Below are positions 15,046 through 26,227 of a DNA stretch of 64,000 nucleotides, in pieces. Source of the stretch: Pseudomonadota bacterium. Lineage in GTDB: Bacteria; Pseudomonadota; Gammaproteobacteria; Steroidobacterales; Steroidobacteraceae. Every line of letters starts with the position of its first letter. Positions within the stretch are counted from its first letter, which is position 1. Location of the stretch: NCBI GenBank assembly GCA_037200975.1, contig JBBCGI010000001.1, positions 2,604,001-2,668,000 of the forward strand. Reading direction: 5' to 3'. The notes beneath the pieces were generated by a model, which saw nothing but the letters and a program-made list of their open reading frames with translations, was not told where the DNA came from and did no database searches. The translations under genes were made by a program, and so were the position numbers.

Positions 15046-18000
15046 ATGACCGCGATTCGATTGGGACCGCCTGCCAAGCAGGGCCTTTACGACCCTCAGT
15101 TCGAGCATGACGCCTGCGGCGTCGGCTTCGTCGTGGACATCAAGGGTCGCAAATCGAACGCCGTCCTCAAGCAAGGCATTCAGATCCTCAAGAATCTCGA
15201 TCACCGCGGCGCGAGCGGTTCCGAGGTGAACACCGGCGATGGCGCGGGCCTGCTCATGCAGATGCCGCACGCCTTCCTCAAGAAGGTCGCCAAGAAAGAT
15301 TCGCGCATCGATCTACCCGAGCCGGGCCACTACGCGGCCGGCAACATCTTCATGCCGCGCAACGCGACGCAGCGCCGCAAGATCGAAGAAGTGTTCGCGC
15401 GGGTCGTGCAGGCGGAAGGCCAGGTGTATCTCGGCGCGCGCAGCGTACCGACCAACAACACCATGCTCGGCGAAACCGCGAAGGCCTCCGAGCCGTTCAC
15501 GCGCCAGGTGTTCATCGGCCGCGGGCCGGATACCCCCGACGAGGCGGAGTTCGAACGCAAGCTCTACGTCATCCGCAAGCGCGCGTACAACGAGATCCGC
15601 GTCTCGACGATCGGCGGCGCGGAGTTCTGGTACGTAGTTAGTCTTTCGCACAAGACGCTGGTCTACAAGGGCATGCTCACCACGATGCAGCTCGACCAGT
15701 ATTTCCTCGACCTGCAGAACCCGGCGATGGAAACCGCCATCGCGCTGGTGCATTCGCGCTTCAGCACGAACACGTTCCCGAGCTGGGACCGCGCGCATCC
15801 GTACCGCTGCATCGCGCACAACGGCGAGATCAATACGCTGCGCGGCAACATCAACTGGATGCGCGCGCGCGAGGCGCTGTTCCAGTCGCCGGTGTTCGGC
15901 GATGACATTCGCAAGATCCCGCCGATCGTGAATCCCAACGGCTCGGATTCCTCGATGTTCGACAACGTGCTCGAACTCATGGTGCTCTCGGGCCGCTCGA
16001 TGCCGCACGCCGTGATGATGATGATCCCCGAGCCGTGGTCGAAACATACCTCGATGGATCCGGCGCGCCGCGCGTTCTACCAGTACCACAGTAGTTTGAT
16101 GGAGCCGTGGGACGGTCCGGCGGACATCGCGTTCACCGACGGCAAACGTATCGGCGCGGTGCTCGACCGCAACGGTCTGCGCCCGGGCCGCTACTACGTC
16201 ACGAAAGACGATCTCGTCGTCATGGCGTCCGAAGCGGGCGTGCTCGAATTCCCGCCCGAGCAGATCCTGCGCAAGGGCCGGCTGCAGCCGGGCCGCATGT
16301 TCCTGGTCGACACCGAACAGGGCCGCATCATCGAAGACGAGGAGATCAAGTCGCAGATCATCAACGAGCGTCCGTACGCGGAATGGCTCAAGCAGCATCT
16401 CGTGCATCTGAAAGATCTGCCGGCCGCGCCGGAAATGCCGCTGCCGGAACCGGTGACGCTCGCGAAGCGCCAGGTGTCGTTCGGCTACACCTTCGAAGAC
16501 CAGCGCATCCTGATGGCGCCGATGGCGCGCGATGGCAATGAAGGCGTCGGCTCCATGGGCAACGACACGCCGCTGGCCGCGCTCTCGCAGAAGTCGCGCA
16601 TGTTGTACGACTACTTCAAGCAGCTGTTCGCGCAGGTCACCAATCCGCCGATCGACTGCATCCGCGAAGAGATCATCACCTCGTCGGATGTGTGGTTAGG
16701 CTCCGAGGGCAATCTGCTCGACCCGCGCCCGGGCGACTGCCGGCGGCTCGAGTTGAAGGGCCCGGTGCTCACCAACGAAGAGTTCGCCAAAGTGCGGCGC
16801 CTGTCTCTGCCGGGCCTCAAGGTGGGCACGCTGCGGATACTGTTCCGTGCCGAGCGCGGTGAAGACGGACTCGTGCAGGCCATCGAGGAGATGCGCGCGG
16901 AAGCCATGCGCCTCATCGACGAGGACGAGGTCAACATCCTCATCCTTTCCGATCGCGGCGTGAACAAGGAATACGCGGCGATCCCGTCGCTGCTGGCGGT
17001 GTCCGGCCTGCATCACTACCTGATTCGCCAGGGCCTGCGCATGAAGGTGTCGCTGGCGCTCGAGACCGGCGACGCGCGCGAGGTGCATCACTTCGCGCTG
17101 CTGATCGGCTACGGCTGCAGCGTCATCAACCCGTACATGGCGTTCGAAACCATCGACGGCATGATCCGCGAAGACCTGCTGCCGAACATCGAACACAAGC
17201 TGGCCTGCGCGAATTTCGCCAAGGCCGCGGTCAAGGGCGTGGTCAAGGTCATGTCGAAGATGGGCATTTCGGCCGTGCAGAGTTATCACGGCGCGCAGGT
17301 GTTCGAAGCGGTCGGGCTGCGCCAGGACGTGATCGACGAGTATTTTTCGGGCACGGCTTCGCGCGTGGGCGGCGTCGGTCTCGACGTGATCGCGCGTGAA
17401 GTGCTGATGCGCCACACGGCCGCGTTCGCCGAGCGCAAGCCGCAGAGCCAGACCGAACTACCCTCGGGTGGCCAGTACCAGTGGCGTTCGGATGGCGAGT
17501 TCCATTTGTTCAACCCGGAATCCATCCACCGGCTGCAGAAGTCGGTGCGCACGGGTTCGTACGCGACGTACAAGAGCTATGCCGAGCTCATCGATGATCG
17601 CGCCAAGAATCTATCTACCTTGCGCGGCCTGCTCGATTTCAAACAGGGCGAAGCGATTTCAATCGATGAGGTGGAGTCGGTCGAGAGCCTCATGAAGCGC
17701 TTCAAGACGGGCGCGATGAGCTACGGCTCCATTTCGAAGGAAGCGCACGAGACGCTGGCCATCGCCATGAACCGCGTGGGCGGCAAGAGCAACACGGGCG
17801 AGGGCGGCGAAGATCCGGACCGCTACATACCGATGGAAAACGGCGATTCGAAGAACTCCGCCATCAAGCAGGTGGCGTCGGGCCGCTTCGGCGTCACCAG
17901 CCACTACCTCGTCAACGCGAAAGAGCTGCAGATCAAGATGGCGCAGGGCGCCAAGCCCGGCGAGGGCGGACAGCTGCCCGGCACCAAGGTGTATCCGTGG

Positions 18001-19656
18001 ATCGCGAAGACGCGCGGCACGACGGCCGGCGTCGGCCTCATCTCGCCGCCGCCGCATCACGACATCTATTCCATCGAGGATCTGGCCGAGCTCATTCACG
18101 ATCTCAAGAACGCGAACCGCGACGCGCGTATCAGCGTGAAGCTGGTGGCGGAAGTGGGCGTGGGCACGATCGCCGCGGGTGTCGCCAAGGCGCACGCCGA
18201 TGTGGTGCTGATCTCCGGCGCTGACGGCGGCACCGGCGCATCGCCGCTGACGTCGCTGGTGCACGCCGGTCTGCCCTGGGAACTGGGCCTCGCCGAGACG
18301 CACCAGACGCTGGTCATCAACAATCTGCGTTCGCGCATCGTGGTCGAGACGGACGGGCAGCTGAAGACCGGCCGCGACGTGGCCATCGCCGCGTTGTTAG
18401 GCGCTGAGGAATTCGGCTTTGCGACGGCACCGCTGGTCGCCGTGGGCTGCATCATGATGCGCGTCTGCCATCTCAACACCTGCCCCGCTGGCGTGGCGAC
18501 GCAGGATCCGCGCCTGCGCGAGAAGTTCGCCGGCAAGCCCGAGCATGCGGTGAATTTCATGCGCTTCATCGCGCAGCACCTGCGCGAGATCATGGCGCAG
18601 CTCGGCTTCCGCAAACTCGAGGACATGGTGGGCCGGGTCGACATGCTCGAGCCGCGTGCCGCCATCGATCACTGGAAGGCCAAGGGCTTCGACTTCAGCA
18701 ACATCCTGTACGCGCCGGACGCGGGACCGGAGATCGGCCGTTTCCGGCAGATCGGCCAGGATCACGGCATCGACCGGTCGCTCGACGTCACGACGCTGCT
18801 CAAGATCTGCGAACCGGCGATCGCGCGTGGCGAGAAGGTGACGGCCGAAGTGCCGGTGCGCAACGTCAACCGCGTGGTGGGCACCATCACCGGTAGCGAG
18901 GTCACGAAGAAGTGGGGCGTCGGGGGCCTGCCCGAGGACACCATCAAGATCAAGTTCAAGGGTTCGGCCGGGCAGAGTTTCGGCGCGTTCGTGCCGAACG
19001 GCATGAGCTTCACGCTCGAGGGCGACGCCAACGACTACTTCGGCAAGGGGCTGTCAGGCGGCAAGCTCGCGGTGTTCCCGTCGCCGCTGTCGTCGTTCCC
19101 GTCCGAGACCAACATGATCATCGGCAACGTCGCGTTGTACGGCGCGACGCGCGGCGAAGTGTTCGTGCGCGGCATGGCGGGCGAACGGTTCGCGGTGCGC
19201 AACTCGGGCGTCGACACGGTGGTCGAGGCGGTGGGCGACCACGGCTGCGAATACATGACCGGCGGGCGCGTGGTGGTGCTGGGCCCCACCGGCCGCAACT
19301 TCGCGGCCGGCATGTCGGGCGGCATTGCCTATCTACTGGACGAGCACAACGAATCCGGCACGCGCATCAACGCGCAGATGGTCGACATCGAACGCGTCGA
19401 GGATCCGGCGGAAGCCGAGGCGCTGCGGGCGTTGATCGAGAAACACGTGTTGTACACGGGCAGCGAGCACGCGCAGCGTATTCTCGCGGCCTGGGCCACC
19501 AAGCTGCCGAAGTTCGTGCGCGTGATCCCGAAGGATTACAAACGCGCGTTGGCCTGCCTCAAGCGGGCCCACGACCAGGGATTGTCGGGCGACGAAGCCA
19601 TCATGGCGGCGTTCGAAGAAAACGCGCGCGACCTGTCGCGCGTCGGCGGAAACTAA
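15046..19656 (+). CDS. gltB: Glutamate synthase (NADPH) large subunit
   Basis: The 1536-residue protein is the full-length GOGAT large subunit, converting glutamine plus 2-oxoglutarate to two glutamates. The class II amidotransferase domain begins at Cys24 (HDACGVGF), exposed after removal of a short propeptide. A central domain follows, then the FMN/2-oxoglutarate synthase domain with a PGEGGQLPG loop near residue 970. The 3Fe-4S cysteines are C1135, C1141 and C1146 (C-x5-C-x4-C). A GXGXG beta-helix forms the C-terminus (about 1270-1460). The ATG at 15046 has a strong GGAGGA site. A CGCGGGG/CCCCGCG hairpin (about 15000-15022) lies in the leader. gltD follows 11 bp later. Confidence 0.97.
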   Translation: MTAIRLGPPAKQGLYDPQFEHDACGVGFVVDIKGRKSNAVLKQGIQILKNLDHRGASGSEVNTGDGAGLLMQMPHAFLKKVAKKDSRIDLPEPGHYAAGNIFMPRNATQRRKIEEVFARVVQAEGQVYLGARSVPTNNTMLGETAKASEPFTRQVFIGRGPDTPDEAEFERKLYVIRKRAYNEIRVSTIGGAEFWYVVSLSHKTLVYKGMLTTMQLDQYFLDLQNPAMETAIALVHSRFSTNTFPSWDRAHPYRCIAHNGEINTLRGNINWMRAREALFQSPVFGDDIRKIPPIVNPNGSDSSMFDNVLELMVLSGRSMPHAVMMMIPEPWSKHTSMDPARRAFYQYHSSLMEPWDGPADIAFTDGKRIGAVLDRNGLRPGRYYVTKDDLVVMASEAGVLEFPPEQILRKGRLQPGRMFLVDTEQGRIIEDEEIKSQIINERPYAEWLKQHLVHLKDLPAAPEMPLPEPVTLAKRQVSFGYTFEDQRILMAPMARDGNEGVGSMGNDTPLAALSQKSRMLYDYFKQLFAQVTNPPIDCIREEIITSSDVWLGSEGNLLDPRPGDCRRLELKGPVLTNEEFAKVRRLSLPGLKVGTLRILFRAERGEDGLVQAIEEMRAEAMRLIDEDEVNILILSDRGVNKEYAAIPSLLAVSGLHHYLIRQGLRMKVSLALETGDAREVHHFALLIGYGCSVINPYMAFETIDGMIREDLLPNIEHKLACANFAKAAVKGVVKVMSKMGISAVQSYHGAQVFEAVGLRQDVIDEYFSGTASRVGGVGLDVIAREVLMRHTAAFAERKPQSQTELPSGGQYQWRSDGEFHLFNPESIHRLQKSVRTGSYATYKSYAELIDDRAKNLSTLRGLLDFKQGEAISIDEVESVESLMKRFKTGAMSYGSISKEAHETLAIAMNRVGGKSNTGEGGEDPDRYIPMENGDSKNSAIKQVASGRFGVTSHYLVNAKELQIKMAQGAKPGEGGQLPGTKVYPWIAKTRGTTAGVGLISPPPHHDIYSIEDLAELIHDLKNANRDARISVKLVAEVGVGTIAAGVAKAHADVVLISGADGGTGASPLTSLVHAGLPWELGLAETHQTLVINNLRSRIVVETDGQLKTGRDVAIAALLGAEEFGFATAPLVAVGCIMMRVCHLNTCPAGVATQDPRLREKFAGKPEHAVNFMRFIAQHLREIMAQLGFRKLEDMVGRVDMLEPRAAIDHWKAKGFDFSNILYAPDAGPEIGRFRQIGQDHGIDRSLDVTTLLKICEPAIARGEKVTAEVPVRNVNRVVGTITGSEVTKKWGVGGLPEDTIKIKFKGSAGQSFGAFVPNGMSFTLEGDANDYFGKGLSGGKLAVFPSPLSSFPSETNMIIGNVALYGATRGEVFVRGMAGERFAVRNSGVDTVVEAVGDHGCEYMTGGRVVVLGPTGRNFAAGMSGGIAYLLDEHNESGTRINAQMVDIERVEDPAEAEALRALIEKHVLYTGSEHAQRILAAWATKLPKFVRVIPKDYKRALACLKRAHDQGLSGDEAIMAAFEENARDLSRVGGN

Positions 19657-19667
19657 GAAGAAGTTAG

Positions 19668-21152
19668 ATGGGAAAGCCAACCGGATTCATAGAGTACCTG
19701 CGCGAACTGCCGGTGGATCGCACGCCGGTCGAGCGTGTGCGCGACTGGAACGAGTTCCACCACCACATGGACGAGAAGCGCCTGCGCCAGCAGGGCGCGC
19801 GCTGCATGGACTGCGGCGTGCCGTTCTGCCACACGGGGAAACTGATCTCCGGCATGGCGTCGGGGTGCCCGGTGAACAATCTCATTCCCGAGTGGAACGA
19901 TCTGGTGTTCCGCGGGTTGTGGCGCGAGGCGCTCGACCGGCTGCATCGCACCAACAACTTTCCCGAGTTCACCGGGCGCGTGTGTCCGGCGCCCTGCGAA
20001 GGGTCCTGCGTGCTCGGCATCAACGAGCCGCCGGTCACCATCAAGAACATCGAGAACGCCATCGTCGACAAGGGCTTCGACGAAGGCTGGATCGTCGCGG
20101 AGCCACCCACCACGCGCACCGGCAAGAAAGTCGCGGTGATCGGGTCGGGCCCAGCGGGCCTGGCGGCCGCGGCGCAGCTGAACAAGGCGGGGCACAACGT
20201 GACCGTGCTCGAGCGCGCGGATCGTCCGGGTGGTTTGCTGACCTACGGCATCCCCAACATGAAGCTCGACAAGCGCGAGGTGGTCGCCCGGCGCGTGTCA
20301 TTGCTCGAGAAAGAAGGCGTCAAGTTCCTGTGCAATGCGACCGTCGGCGAGAACGTCGAGGCGGAACTGCTGATGAAGGATTTCGATGCGACGGTGATCT
20401 GCACCGGCGCCACCGTGCCGCGCGATTTGCCCGTCGAGGGCCGCCAGCTCAAGGGCGTGCACTTCGCGATGGATTTCCTGACCGCCAGCACGCAGGCGGT
20501 GCTCAGGGACAAGCCGAGTTCCACGCCGATCTACGCGGACGGCAAGGATGTCGTGGTACTGGGAGGCGGCGATACCGGCACCGATTGCGTCGGTACCTCG
20601 CTGCGCCATGGCTGCAAGAGCATCACGCAGATCGAGATCATGGCGATGCCGCCGATGGATCGCGCCGCGGACAATCCGTGGCCGGAGTGGCCCAAGGTCT
20701 ACAAGATGGACTACGGGCAGGAAGAAGCCGCCGCGAAATTCGGGGCTGACCCGCGCGTCTATCTGACTACCGTGAAGAAGCTCAAGGACGACGGCGCGGG
20801 CAACCTCGCCGCGGTCGTCACCGTGAATATCCGCTGGGAGAAGAACGACAAGGGTCAGTTCGTCCCGGTGGAAGAGCCTGGCAGCGAAAAAGAACATCCT
20901 GCGCAGCTGGTGCTGCTGGCCATGGGGTTCCTCGGACCCGAGCAGGCGCTGCTCAAGGATCTCAAGGTCGAGACCGACCCGCGTTCGAACGTGAAGGCGG
21001 AGTACGGCAAGTACGGCACCAGCGTGCCGGGCGTCTTCGCCGCCGGCGATGCGCGCCGCGGCCAGAGCCTAGTCGTGTGGGCCATCAACGAAGGCCGCGG
21101 AGCCGCGCGCGAGTGCGACCGCTGGCTGATGGGCGCGACCGAACTACCGTAA
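19668..21152 (+). CDS. gltD: Glutamate synthase (NADPH) small subunit
   Basis: This 494-residue flavoprotein carries electrons from NADPH to GltB. The N-terminal Fe-S domain has the cysteine set CMDCGVPFC (C46, C49, C54), a further SGC, and [14 protein letters not shown] for the 4Fe-4S clusters. The FAD-binding [10 protein letters not shown] loop lies near residue 157, the NADPH-binding [12 protein letters not shown] loop near 295, and a [19 protein letters not shown] segment near the end. It is in one operon with gltB. The TAA stop (21150-21152) is part of a palindromic element stem. Confidence 0.97.
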   Translation: MGKPTGFIEYLRELPVDRTPVERVRDWNEFHHHMDEKRLRQQGARCMDCGVPFCHTGKLISGMASGCPVNNLIPEWNDLVFRGLWREALDRLHRTNNFPEFTGRVCPAPCEGSCVLGINEPPVTIKNIENAIVDKGFDEGWIVAEPPTTRTGKKVAVIGSGPAGLAAAAQLNKAGHNVTVLERADRPGGLLTYGIPNMKLDKREVVARRVSLLEKEGVKFLCNATVGENVEAELLMKDFDATVICTGATVPRDLPVEGRQLKGVHFAMDFLTASTQAVLRDKPSSTPIYADGKDVVVLGGGDTGTDCVGTSLRHGCKSITQIEIMAMPPMDRAADNPWPEWPKVYKMDYGQEEAAAKFGADPRVYLTTVKKLKDDGAGNLAAVVTVNIRWEKNDKGQFVPVEEPGSEKEHPAQLVLLAMGFLGPEQALLKDLKVETDPRSNVKAEYGKYGTSVPGVFAAGDARRGQSLVVWAINEGRGAARECDRWLMGATELP

Positions 21153-21293
21153 GTCGGTGCCAGGTGGGACTTAGAATTTGAAAAAGGGGACAGATCTATT
21201 TTTCGCCGACTGCCGTGCTACCTTGATGAAGTTTCACGAAAAATAGATCTGTCCCCTTTTTCAAATTCTAAGTCTCACCCGGCACCGCCTTAC
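21149..21293. repeat. Palindromic element (GGGGACAGATCTATTTTT type) between gltD and the C13 peptidase gene
   Basis: The left arm starts GTAAGTCGGTGCC and continues through GGGGACAGATCTATTTTTCG; the right arm mirrors it with three mismatches near the outer end. The TAA of gltD (21150-21152) and the TAA of the facing gene (21290-21292) occupy mirror positions. The unpaired centre is about 31 nt. The outer GTAAGTCGGTGCCGG block is shared with the element at 24244. Confidence 0.9.
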
Positions 21294-23230
21294 CGCGCGC
21301 CCGCGGCCGTTTCGATGCCGGCGAGTTTCGCCTCAATCGCCGCGCCGTAAGAAGCCTGCGGATTCGACGCGTCGATCCCCTCCGCCTTCTCGCGTTGCGC
21401 GATGCTCGCCTTGGCCGCCTCGAACGCGGCGCGCAACGAAGCCGCCTTCGGCAACGCATCCCGATAGAACGCCTCGCCGAAGTAGGTGAGATCGCGGTCG
21501 TCCGCGCAGCCGAACGAAGTCCTGTCTGCCGCGGCCGCGGTCAACACGATCGTGTGATCATCCGCGAGCGCCTCGATGAAGCTGCCCGCATGGCAGGCGG
21601 AAATGACGATCACCTTCCAGCGGATGCCGGATTCGCGCAGGGCATCGGCGACCTGCCCGGAATCGAGCTCGCCCGGCATCATCCCGGCGTTGGAAACCGA
21701 CAAAGTCGCATCCTCATCGCCGTGTGACGACAACGCGAGGAACAACACATCGTCCGCGTCCATCACCTTGCCGAGCGACACCAGGGTGTGGCGCAGCGCG
21801 CGCGCCGTCGCCAAAGGATACTTCTCGAGATCGCGCCGGTCGTTGACGAGCAGGATTTCGCGCTCGCCAGCGTCGTAGCGTTGCGCCACCTGTTTTGCCG
21901 CGAGCCCGATCTCCTGCGCGAACACGCGCTGCTCGCCGTAACCTGCGAACCCGACGAAATAAACCTGTGCATCCGCGGCCGATTGCGCCGCGATGCCGGC
22001 CACCTGCGCATCGATGCGGGCGCGCTGATCGAACTGCAGGTCTTCGATGCGCCGCCACGCATCCTGGTAGTTAGCGCCGCCGTCGAGCCCGGCGCCGTCC
22101 TCATCCGGGTAGGCCCACAGGCTGGGTGTGATATAGAGGCGGTCCATCGTCAGAACGAACACGAAAGTCGCGACGGCACCCACCAGCAGCGCACGGGTCT
22201 GGACGAAGCCGGTCAGCGTGCGCAGCGCCCGCTTGAAAAACAACGTCGCATACGCGGCGGCGGCGAGCGCCACCAGCGTGCCCGGGAACCAGCGCTCCGC
22301 GAACAGGTTGAACGACGCCGAGCCCGCGATCGCAATGAACATCGAGGCAGTCACGACCAGCAGGGCGCGCCGGTACTCGATGCGCGGCACGCTGAGCCGC
22401 CCCGCGATCCAGGCCAATGCCAGTGCGCCCGCGATCACGAAGCTCAGGCCGCCGATCTGTTCGAGCACGAAATCCATCGGGCCCGGGAAAATGAGCCGGT
22501 CGAGCGGCAGCCAGAGCGCCAACGCCATCGCCCCAAGCAGCGCGATGGCGCCGTCGCTGCCGGCGAGCCGGGCGGCGTCGGCGCGCAGCAGGAGCAGTAG
22601 TTTGCCCGCAGCGGCGAGCTGCTGCGCGATGCTGAAATGCAGCGGTGAGGGCAGCGTGTCCGGCGCCGGAGGCGGGACGGAGAAGTTGGACGCCGCCACC
22701 AGGGCGCCGCCGGCTTTTGCGTCGGCGATGAATGCACGCAGCCGTTGCGCGAGGATCGTCGCGTTCAGTCCCCCGGACAGATCCCGCGCGGGCACCGCGT
22801 AGCCGGAATTCACGGCGACCCAGAGGAAGACGTGAGTCGAAGTCGCTTCAATCTCCAGCACCTTGGCCCATGCCACGTGCGCGGACGAGTCGACGTGTTC
22901 CCATTGGATGCCATCGGCACCGAACACGAAACGCGTGGGGCCGAGGAACATCCCGTCGGCCATGGGGTCCGCGCCGCGCCCGGCAATCTGTGCCTGTATG
23001 GCGCCTAGCAGGAAGGTGCCGAAGATGCCGATCACGAAGGCGCGGATTTCCGGGTCGGTCGGCATGAGCAGCATTCCGCCCAGCAGCATCAGCACGAGCA
23101 GGATGAACGGCGCCCGCAGCAGCCATCGGCGCCAACGGCTTGCCGGTGTCCACAGGCGCTGCCGCGCGGCGGCGCTCAGCGCGCGCCAGTCGTCCATCGT
23201 GAGAACCGTCGAGACCGAGATGTTTTCCAT
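21290..23230 (-). CDS. Membrane-anchored C13 (legumain-like) cysteine peptidase
   Basis: The 646-residue protein has an N-terminal region with two membrane segments (about 38-80), a cytoplasmic-looking stretch, then several more spans (about 230-360), and a C-terminal clan CD peptidase domain (about 385-640). The catalytic His is H503 in SSHGDED and the nucleophile C546 in VISACHAGSF, the C13/caspase-type arrangement. The start at 23230 is chosen because upstream codons are Arg/Pro-rich and unlike a protein N-terminus. C13 enzymes cleave after Asn or Asp; the target is unknown. It is the first of two clan CD proteases in this window. Confidence 0.85.
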   Translation of the reverse strand: MENISVSTVLTMDDWRALSAAARQRLWTPASRWRRWLLRAPFILLVLMLLGGMLLMPTDPEIRAFVIGIFGTFLLGAIQAQIAGRGADPMADGMFLGPTRFVFGADGIQWEHVDSSAHVAWAKVLEIEATSTHVFLWVAVNSGYAVPARDLSGGLNATILAQRLRAFIADAKAGGALVAASNFSVPPPAPDTLPSPLHFSIAQQLAAAGKLLLLLRADAARLAGSDGAIALLGAMALALWLPLDRLIFPGPMDFVLEQIGGLSFVIAGALALAWIAGRLSVPRIEYRRALLVVTASMFIAIAGSASFNLFAERWFPGTLVALAAAAYATLFFKRALRTLTGFVQTRALLVGAVATFVFVLTMDRLYITPSLWAYPDEDGAGLDGGANYQDAWRRIEDLQFDQRARIDAQVAGIAAQSAADAQVYFVGFAGYGEQRVFAQEIGLAAKQVAQRYDAGEREILLVNDRRDLEKYPLATARALRHTLVSLGKVMDADDVLFLALSSHGDEDATLSVSNAGMMPGELDSGQVADALRESGIRWKVIVISACHAGSFIEALADDHTIVLTAAAADRTSFGCADDRDLTYFGEAFYRDALPKAASLRAAFEAAKASIAQREKAEGIDASNPQASYGAAIEAKLAGIETAAGAR

Positions 23231-23668
23231 GGGCGTCCGCGCGAATCGGGACGCTAGTGTGGCAGAAATGCGGGCCGCGCCCGCCGGACGAGGGGTGCGG
23301 ATGTTCCGGCCGACGAGCCGGACGATGGCGGGTCGCGAGGCGAACGGGCGCCGCACATGCCGTCCGCGGATTCCCTGGCGATTTCCCTGTTGCCTAACTA
23401 CGTTCGACGCTTGCGCCCCGGGGCGCACCGCCGGCTCGTCGGCCAAACAAGAACATGCCTAGCAAAAGCCATTCGCGGGTCACGCGCACTCGGCGGCGCA
23501 GGCAGGGTGGGTGTGGGAGGCGGCTGACATGGTGTGACCGGCCGCCATCGGCTGCCCCGCGCCCGTGCGGCATCGCGATCCACTCGCTTCGGCGCAAGCG
23601 GTTGTTTGCCAAGGAGTTCCGCTGCAGAATGCACGCGGCCTACGACAACAAGAACCGGGGAGAGCGAG
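23231..23668. other. 438-bp divergent intergenic region with no recognised gene
   Basis: This lies between the C13 peptidase start and the small membrane protein start. Short frames cross it but have Arg/Pro-rich, non-protein-like composition. TTGTTT and CAGAAT with a 17-nt gap (about 23604-23632) could be a weak promoter for the downstream gene. I see no hairpin, repeat or RNA family. Confidence 0.5.
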
Positions 23669-24238
23669 ATGACCGAACTAGCCGCGTTGTGGCTGCCGAT
23701 CCTGTTAGCCGCCGTTTTCGTCCACCTGCTGAGTGCGGTTTTCCACGTGGGGCCGTTCTGGCATCGCAACGATTTTCCCAAGGTCCCCGAAGAAGACCGG
23801 ACGCGCGCCGCGCTCGGGCCGCTCGGGATTCCGCCCGGCGAGTACATGCTGCCGCGTTGTGACACACACGCCGAGATGCGTTCGCCGGAATTCCTGCAGA
23901 AAATGAACGAGGGCCCGGTGTTGATGCTCACGGTGCGCCCGAACGGCATGCCCGGGATGGGGCCGATGATGGCGCTGTGGTTCCTGCACCTGCTGCTGAT
24001 CGCGTTGTTCGCGGGGTACATCGCCTCGCATGCGCTCGCGCCCGGCGCCCACTATCTAGACGTATTCCGCTACGTCGGCAGCGCCGCGTTCATGGCGCTG
24101 GTGCTAGGTCTGCCGGTGAATTCGATCTGGTATTCGCGCAAGTGGAGCACGACGTTCAAGCTGATGTTCGACGGCCTGATCTACAGCCTCGTCATGGCCG
24201 GCGTGTTCGGCTGGCTGTGGCCGAAGGTGGCGATGTAG
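23669..24238 (+). CDS. Small multi-pass membrane protein of unknown function
   Basis: This 189-residue protein has four hydrophobic segments: about 4-25, 100-120, 135-155 and 165-185. The loop between the first two is polar and contains VPEEDRTRAALGPLGIPPGEYMLPR. I do not recognise the family. The ATG at 23669 has a GGGGAGAG site. The gene ends with TAG (24236-24238), and an in-frame TAA inside the adjoining palindrome (24245-24247) follows three codons later. The original stop may have been the one in the element. Confidence 0.7.
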   Translation: MTELAALWLPILLAAVFVHLLSAVFHVGPFWHRNDFPKVPEEDRTRAALGPLGIPPGEYMLPRCDTHAEMRSPEFLQKMNEGPVLMLTVRPNGMPGMGPMMALWFLHLLLIALFAGYIASHALAPGAHYLDVFRYVGSAAFMALVLGLPVNSIWYSRKWSTTFKLMFDGLIYSLVMAGVFGWLWPKVAM

Positions 24239-24243
24239 CGGGA

Positions 24244-24378
24244 GTAAGTCGGTGCCGGGTGAGACTTGTGAAAAAGGGGACAGATCTATTTTTCTCGGGC
24301 GCCGTGCCGTACTCCAAGCACTCACGTGAAAAATAGATCTGTCCCCTTTTTCACAAGTCTCACCCGGCACCGACTTAC
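24244..24378. repeat. Palindromic element (GGGGACAGATCTATTTTT type) between convergent genes
   Basis: Near-perfect arms begin GTAAGTCGGTGCCGGGTGAG and run to GGGGACAGATCTATTTTTC, enclosing about 31 nt. The right arm contains the TAA stop of the MFS gene (24375-24377). Its mirror TAA in the left arm (24245-24247) is in frame with the facing gene, just past that gene's TAG. The arms resemble those at 21149-21293 but are more nearly perfect. Confidence 0.92.
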
Positions 24379-25586
24379 GCCCCCAACCTCACCGCCCGCG
24401 CGCAGATCAGCACGCAGCAGAACACCAGCACGCCGGAGACGAGGTACGGCGCGCCGGGGAAATGTACCGGCGCATCCGCCGCGGAAAAATAGCTGAACGT
24501 CTGCGTCATGAAGAGCGGCGACAACACCGCCGCGACGCTCGTGATGCTCGCATTCGCGCCCTGCAGCTCTCCCTGCGCGCTCGGCCCGGCCTGCTTCGAC
24601 ATCACGCTCTGCACAGCGGGGTTCGCGATGCCGCCCAGCGACCCGATCGCCAGCGCCGCGTAAATCATCCAGCCCTGCGACGCGAACGCGTAGCCGAGAA
24701 AACCCACCGTCATCAATCCGAACCCCAGCAGGATGGCCCGCCGCTCGCCGAGCCGCGGCACCACCACGCCGGTCAATCCCCCCATGACGATCACCGTCAT
24801 GATCCCCACGAACGTGAGCGACAACCCCATCTGCGCCGGTGTCCAGCCGAACTTGTACTGCGTGTAGAACATCCACACCGCCGGCAGCGAGTCGTGCGCG
24901 ATCTGGTACAGGAACATCGCGAACAACAATCCCGCCACCATCGGTAGATGGGCCAGGCTCTTGAACGCCCCAAATGGATTCGCACGTTTCCAATCGAAAG
25001 GGCGGCGCAACGCGACCGGCAGCGACTCCGGCAACGCGAACAGTCCAAACGCCACGTTCGCAAACGCCAGCCCCGCCGCCACGAAAAACGGCGCGCGCGG
25101 ATCGATGTGCTCCGCCACGAATCCGCCGATCACCGGCCCGAGCGTGAACCCGCAGCCCCAGGCCGCGCCGATGAAGCCGAAGTTCTTGGCACGATTGCTG
25201 TCGTCGCTGATGTCACCGATGTACGCGCCCGCCGCCGAGAACGACGCGCCGAACACGCCAGCGAACGCGCGCCCGATGAACAGCCACAACATGGAAGTCG
25301 CCATGCCGGTCAGCAGGAAATCCACGCCGAACGCGAACAACGACGCCAGCAGCAACGGCCGCCGCCCGAACCGGTCGCTCAAGTTTCCGAACACCGGCGC
25401 CATGAAGAACTGCAGCAGCGCGTACACCGCCATCAGGTAGCCGCTCCAGTCGGCGGCGGTGCTCACCGGCTCACCGGTCAATTGCATGATCACCGTCGGC
25501 AGCGACGGGATGATGATGCCGAACCCCAGGCTGTCGATGAATACCGACAGCAGGACGAAGGTGAGTGCGGCGCGTGATGAAGTCAT
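24375..25586 (-). CDS. MFS transporter, TetA-like drug/metabolite exporter
   Basis: The 403-residue protein has 12 predicted spans. Motif A appears as GNLSDRFGRRPLLL between TM2 and TM3, and a motif C-like GLTLGPVIGG-type segment (GCGFTLGPVIGG) appears in TM5, both typical of DHA1 proton antiporters close to TetA/TetG. A substrate cannot be inferred. The ATG at 25586 is preferred because the upstream ATG at 25598 directly abuts the GGAG site. It is divergent from the ECF sigma gene. Confidence 0.88.
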   Translation of the reverse strand: MTSSRAALTFVLLSVFIDSLGFGIIIPSLPTVIMQLTGEPVSTAADWSGYLMAVYALLQFFMAPVFGNLSDRFGRRPLLLASLFAFGVDFLLTGMATSMLWLFIGRAFAGVFGASFSAAGAYIGDISDDSNRAKNFGFIGAAWGCGFTLGPVIGGFVAEHIDPRAPFFVAAGLAFANVAFGLFALPESLPVALRRPFDWKRANPFGAFKSLAHLPMVAGLLFAMFLYQIAHDSLPAVWMFYTQYKFGWTPAQMGLSLTFVGIMTVIVMGGLTGVVVPRLGERRAILLGFGLMTVGFLGYAFASQGWMIYAALAIGSLGGIANPAVQSVMSKQAGPSAQGELQGANASITSVAAVLSPLFMTQTFSYFSAADAPVHFPGAPYLVSGVLVFCCVLICARAVRLGA

Positions 25587-25666
25587 GGGGCCGCGCATTC
25601 TCCGGCATATGTAACCCGCCGTGCTAGCCTTGCATCCGGCAAAGGAACGCCTTCGTAGATCAGCAC

Positions 25667-26227
25667 ATGCACCGGATAGACAGCCTGCCGCCGGAGATCG
25701 AGCTCGCCCAGCTCCTGCAGCGCTGTGCCGCCCGCGATCCGGCCGCCTTCCGCTCGCTGTACGACAAGACCTCGCCGATCCTGTTCGCCCGTCTGCTGCG
25801 CATGTTGCGCCGGCGCAGCGTGGCGGAAGAAGCCTTGCAGGACGTCTACGTGCGCATCTGGGAGAGGGCCGCGCAGTTCGAGGCGCACCGCGGCCGCGCA
25901 CTCGCCTGGATGGTGACCATCGCGCGTTATTGCGCCATCGACCTCATGCGCCGCGAGCGCATGACACTGGTTGGCGACGACGCCTTGAACGACATTGCAG
26001 ATGAATCCGTACCCGACGCGATCGAAAAGCCTAACAACTTCGATTTCTGCATCGGCCAGCTCAACGACAACACGCGTACCTGCCTCACGCTCGCCTTCGT
26101 CGAAGGCCGTTCGCACGATGAGATCGCGCGCGCCACGGCGAGCCCGCTCGGCAGCGTCAAGAGCTGGATCCGCCGTGGCCTGCTGAGCCTCAAGGAATGT
26201 CTCTCTTCCGAGGGGCAGCCCACGTGA
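25667..26227 (+). CDS. ECF sigma factor, SigK-like
   Basis: The 186-residue protein has sigma region 2 (about 25-90; FRSLYDKTSPILFARLLRML, then EEALQDVYVRIWE and WMVTIARYCAIDLMRR) and region 4 (about 125-178) with an HTH around DEIARATASPLGSVKSWIRRGL. It overlaps the downstream anti-sigma gene by GTGA (26224-26227), so the two are translationally coupled. Such sigma factors usually activate their own operon and a small envelope-stress regulon. The secreted DUF11 protein downstream is a likely target. Confidence 0.92.
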   Translation: MHRIDSLPPEIELAQLLQRCAARDPAAFRSLYDKTSPILFARLLRMLRRRSVAEEALQDVYVRIWERAAQFEAHRGRALAWMVTIARYCAIDLMRRERMTLVGDDALNDIADESVPDAIEKPNNFDFCIGQLNDNTRTCLTLAFVEGRSHDEIARATASPLGSVKSWIRRGLLSLKECLSSEGQPT

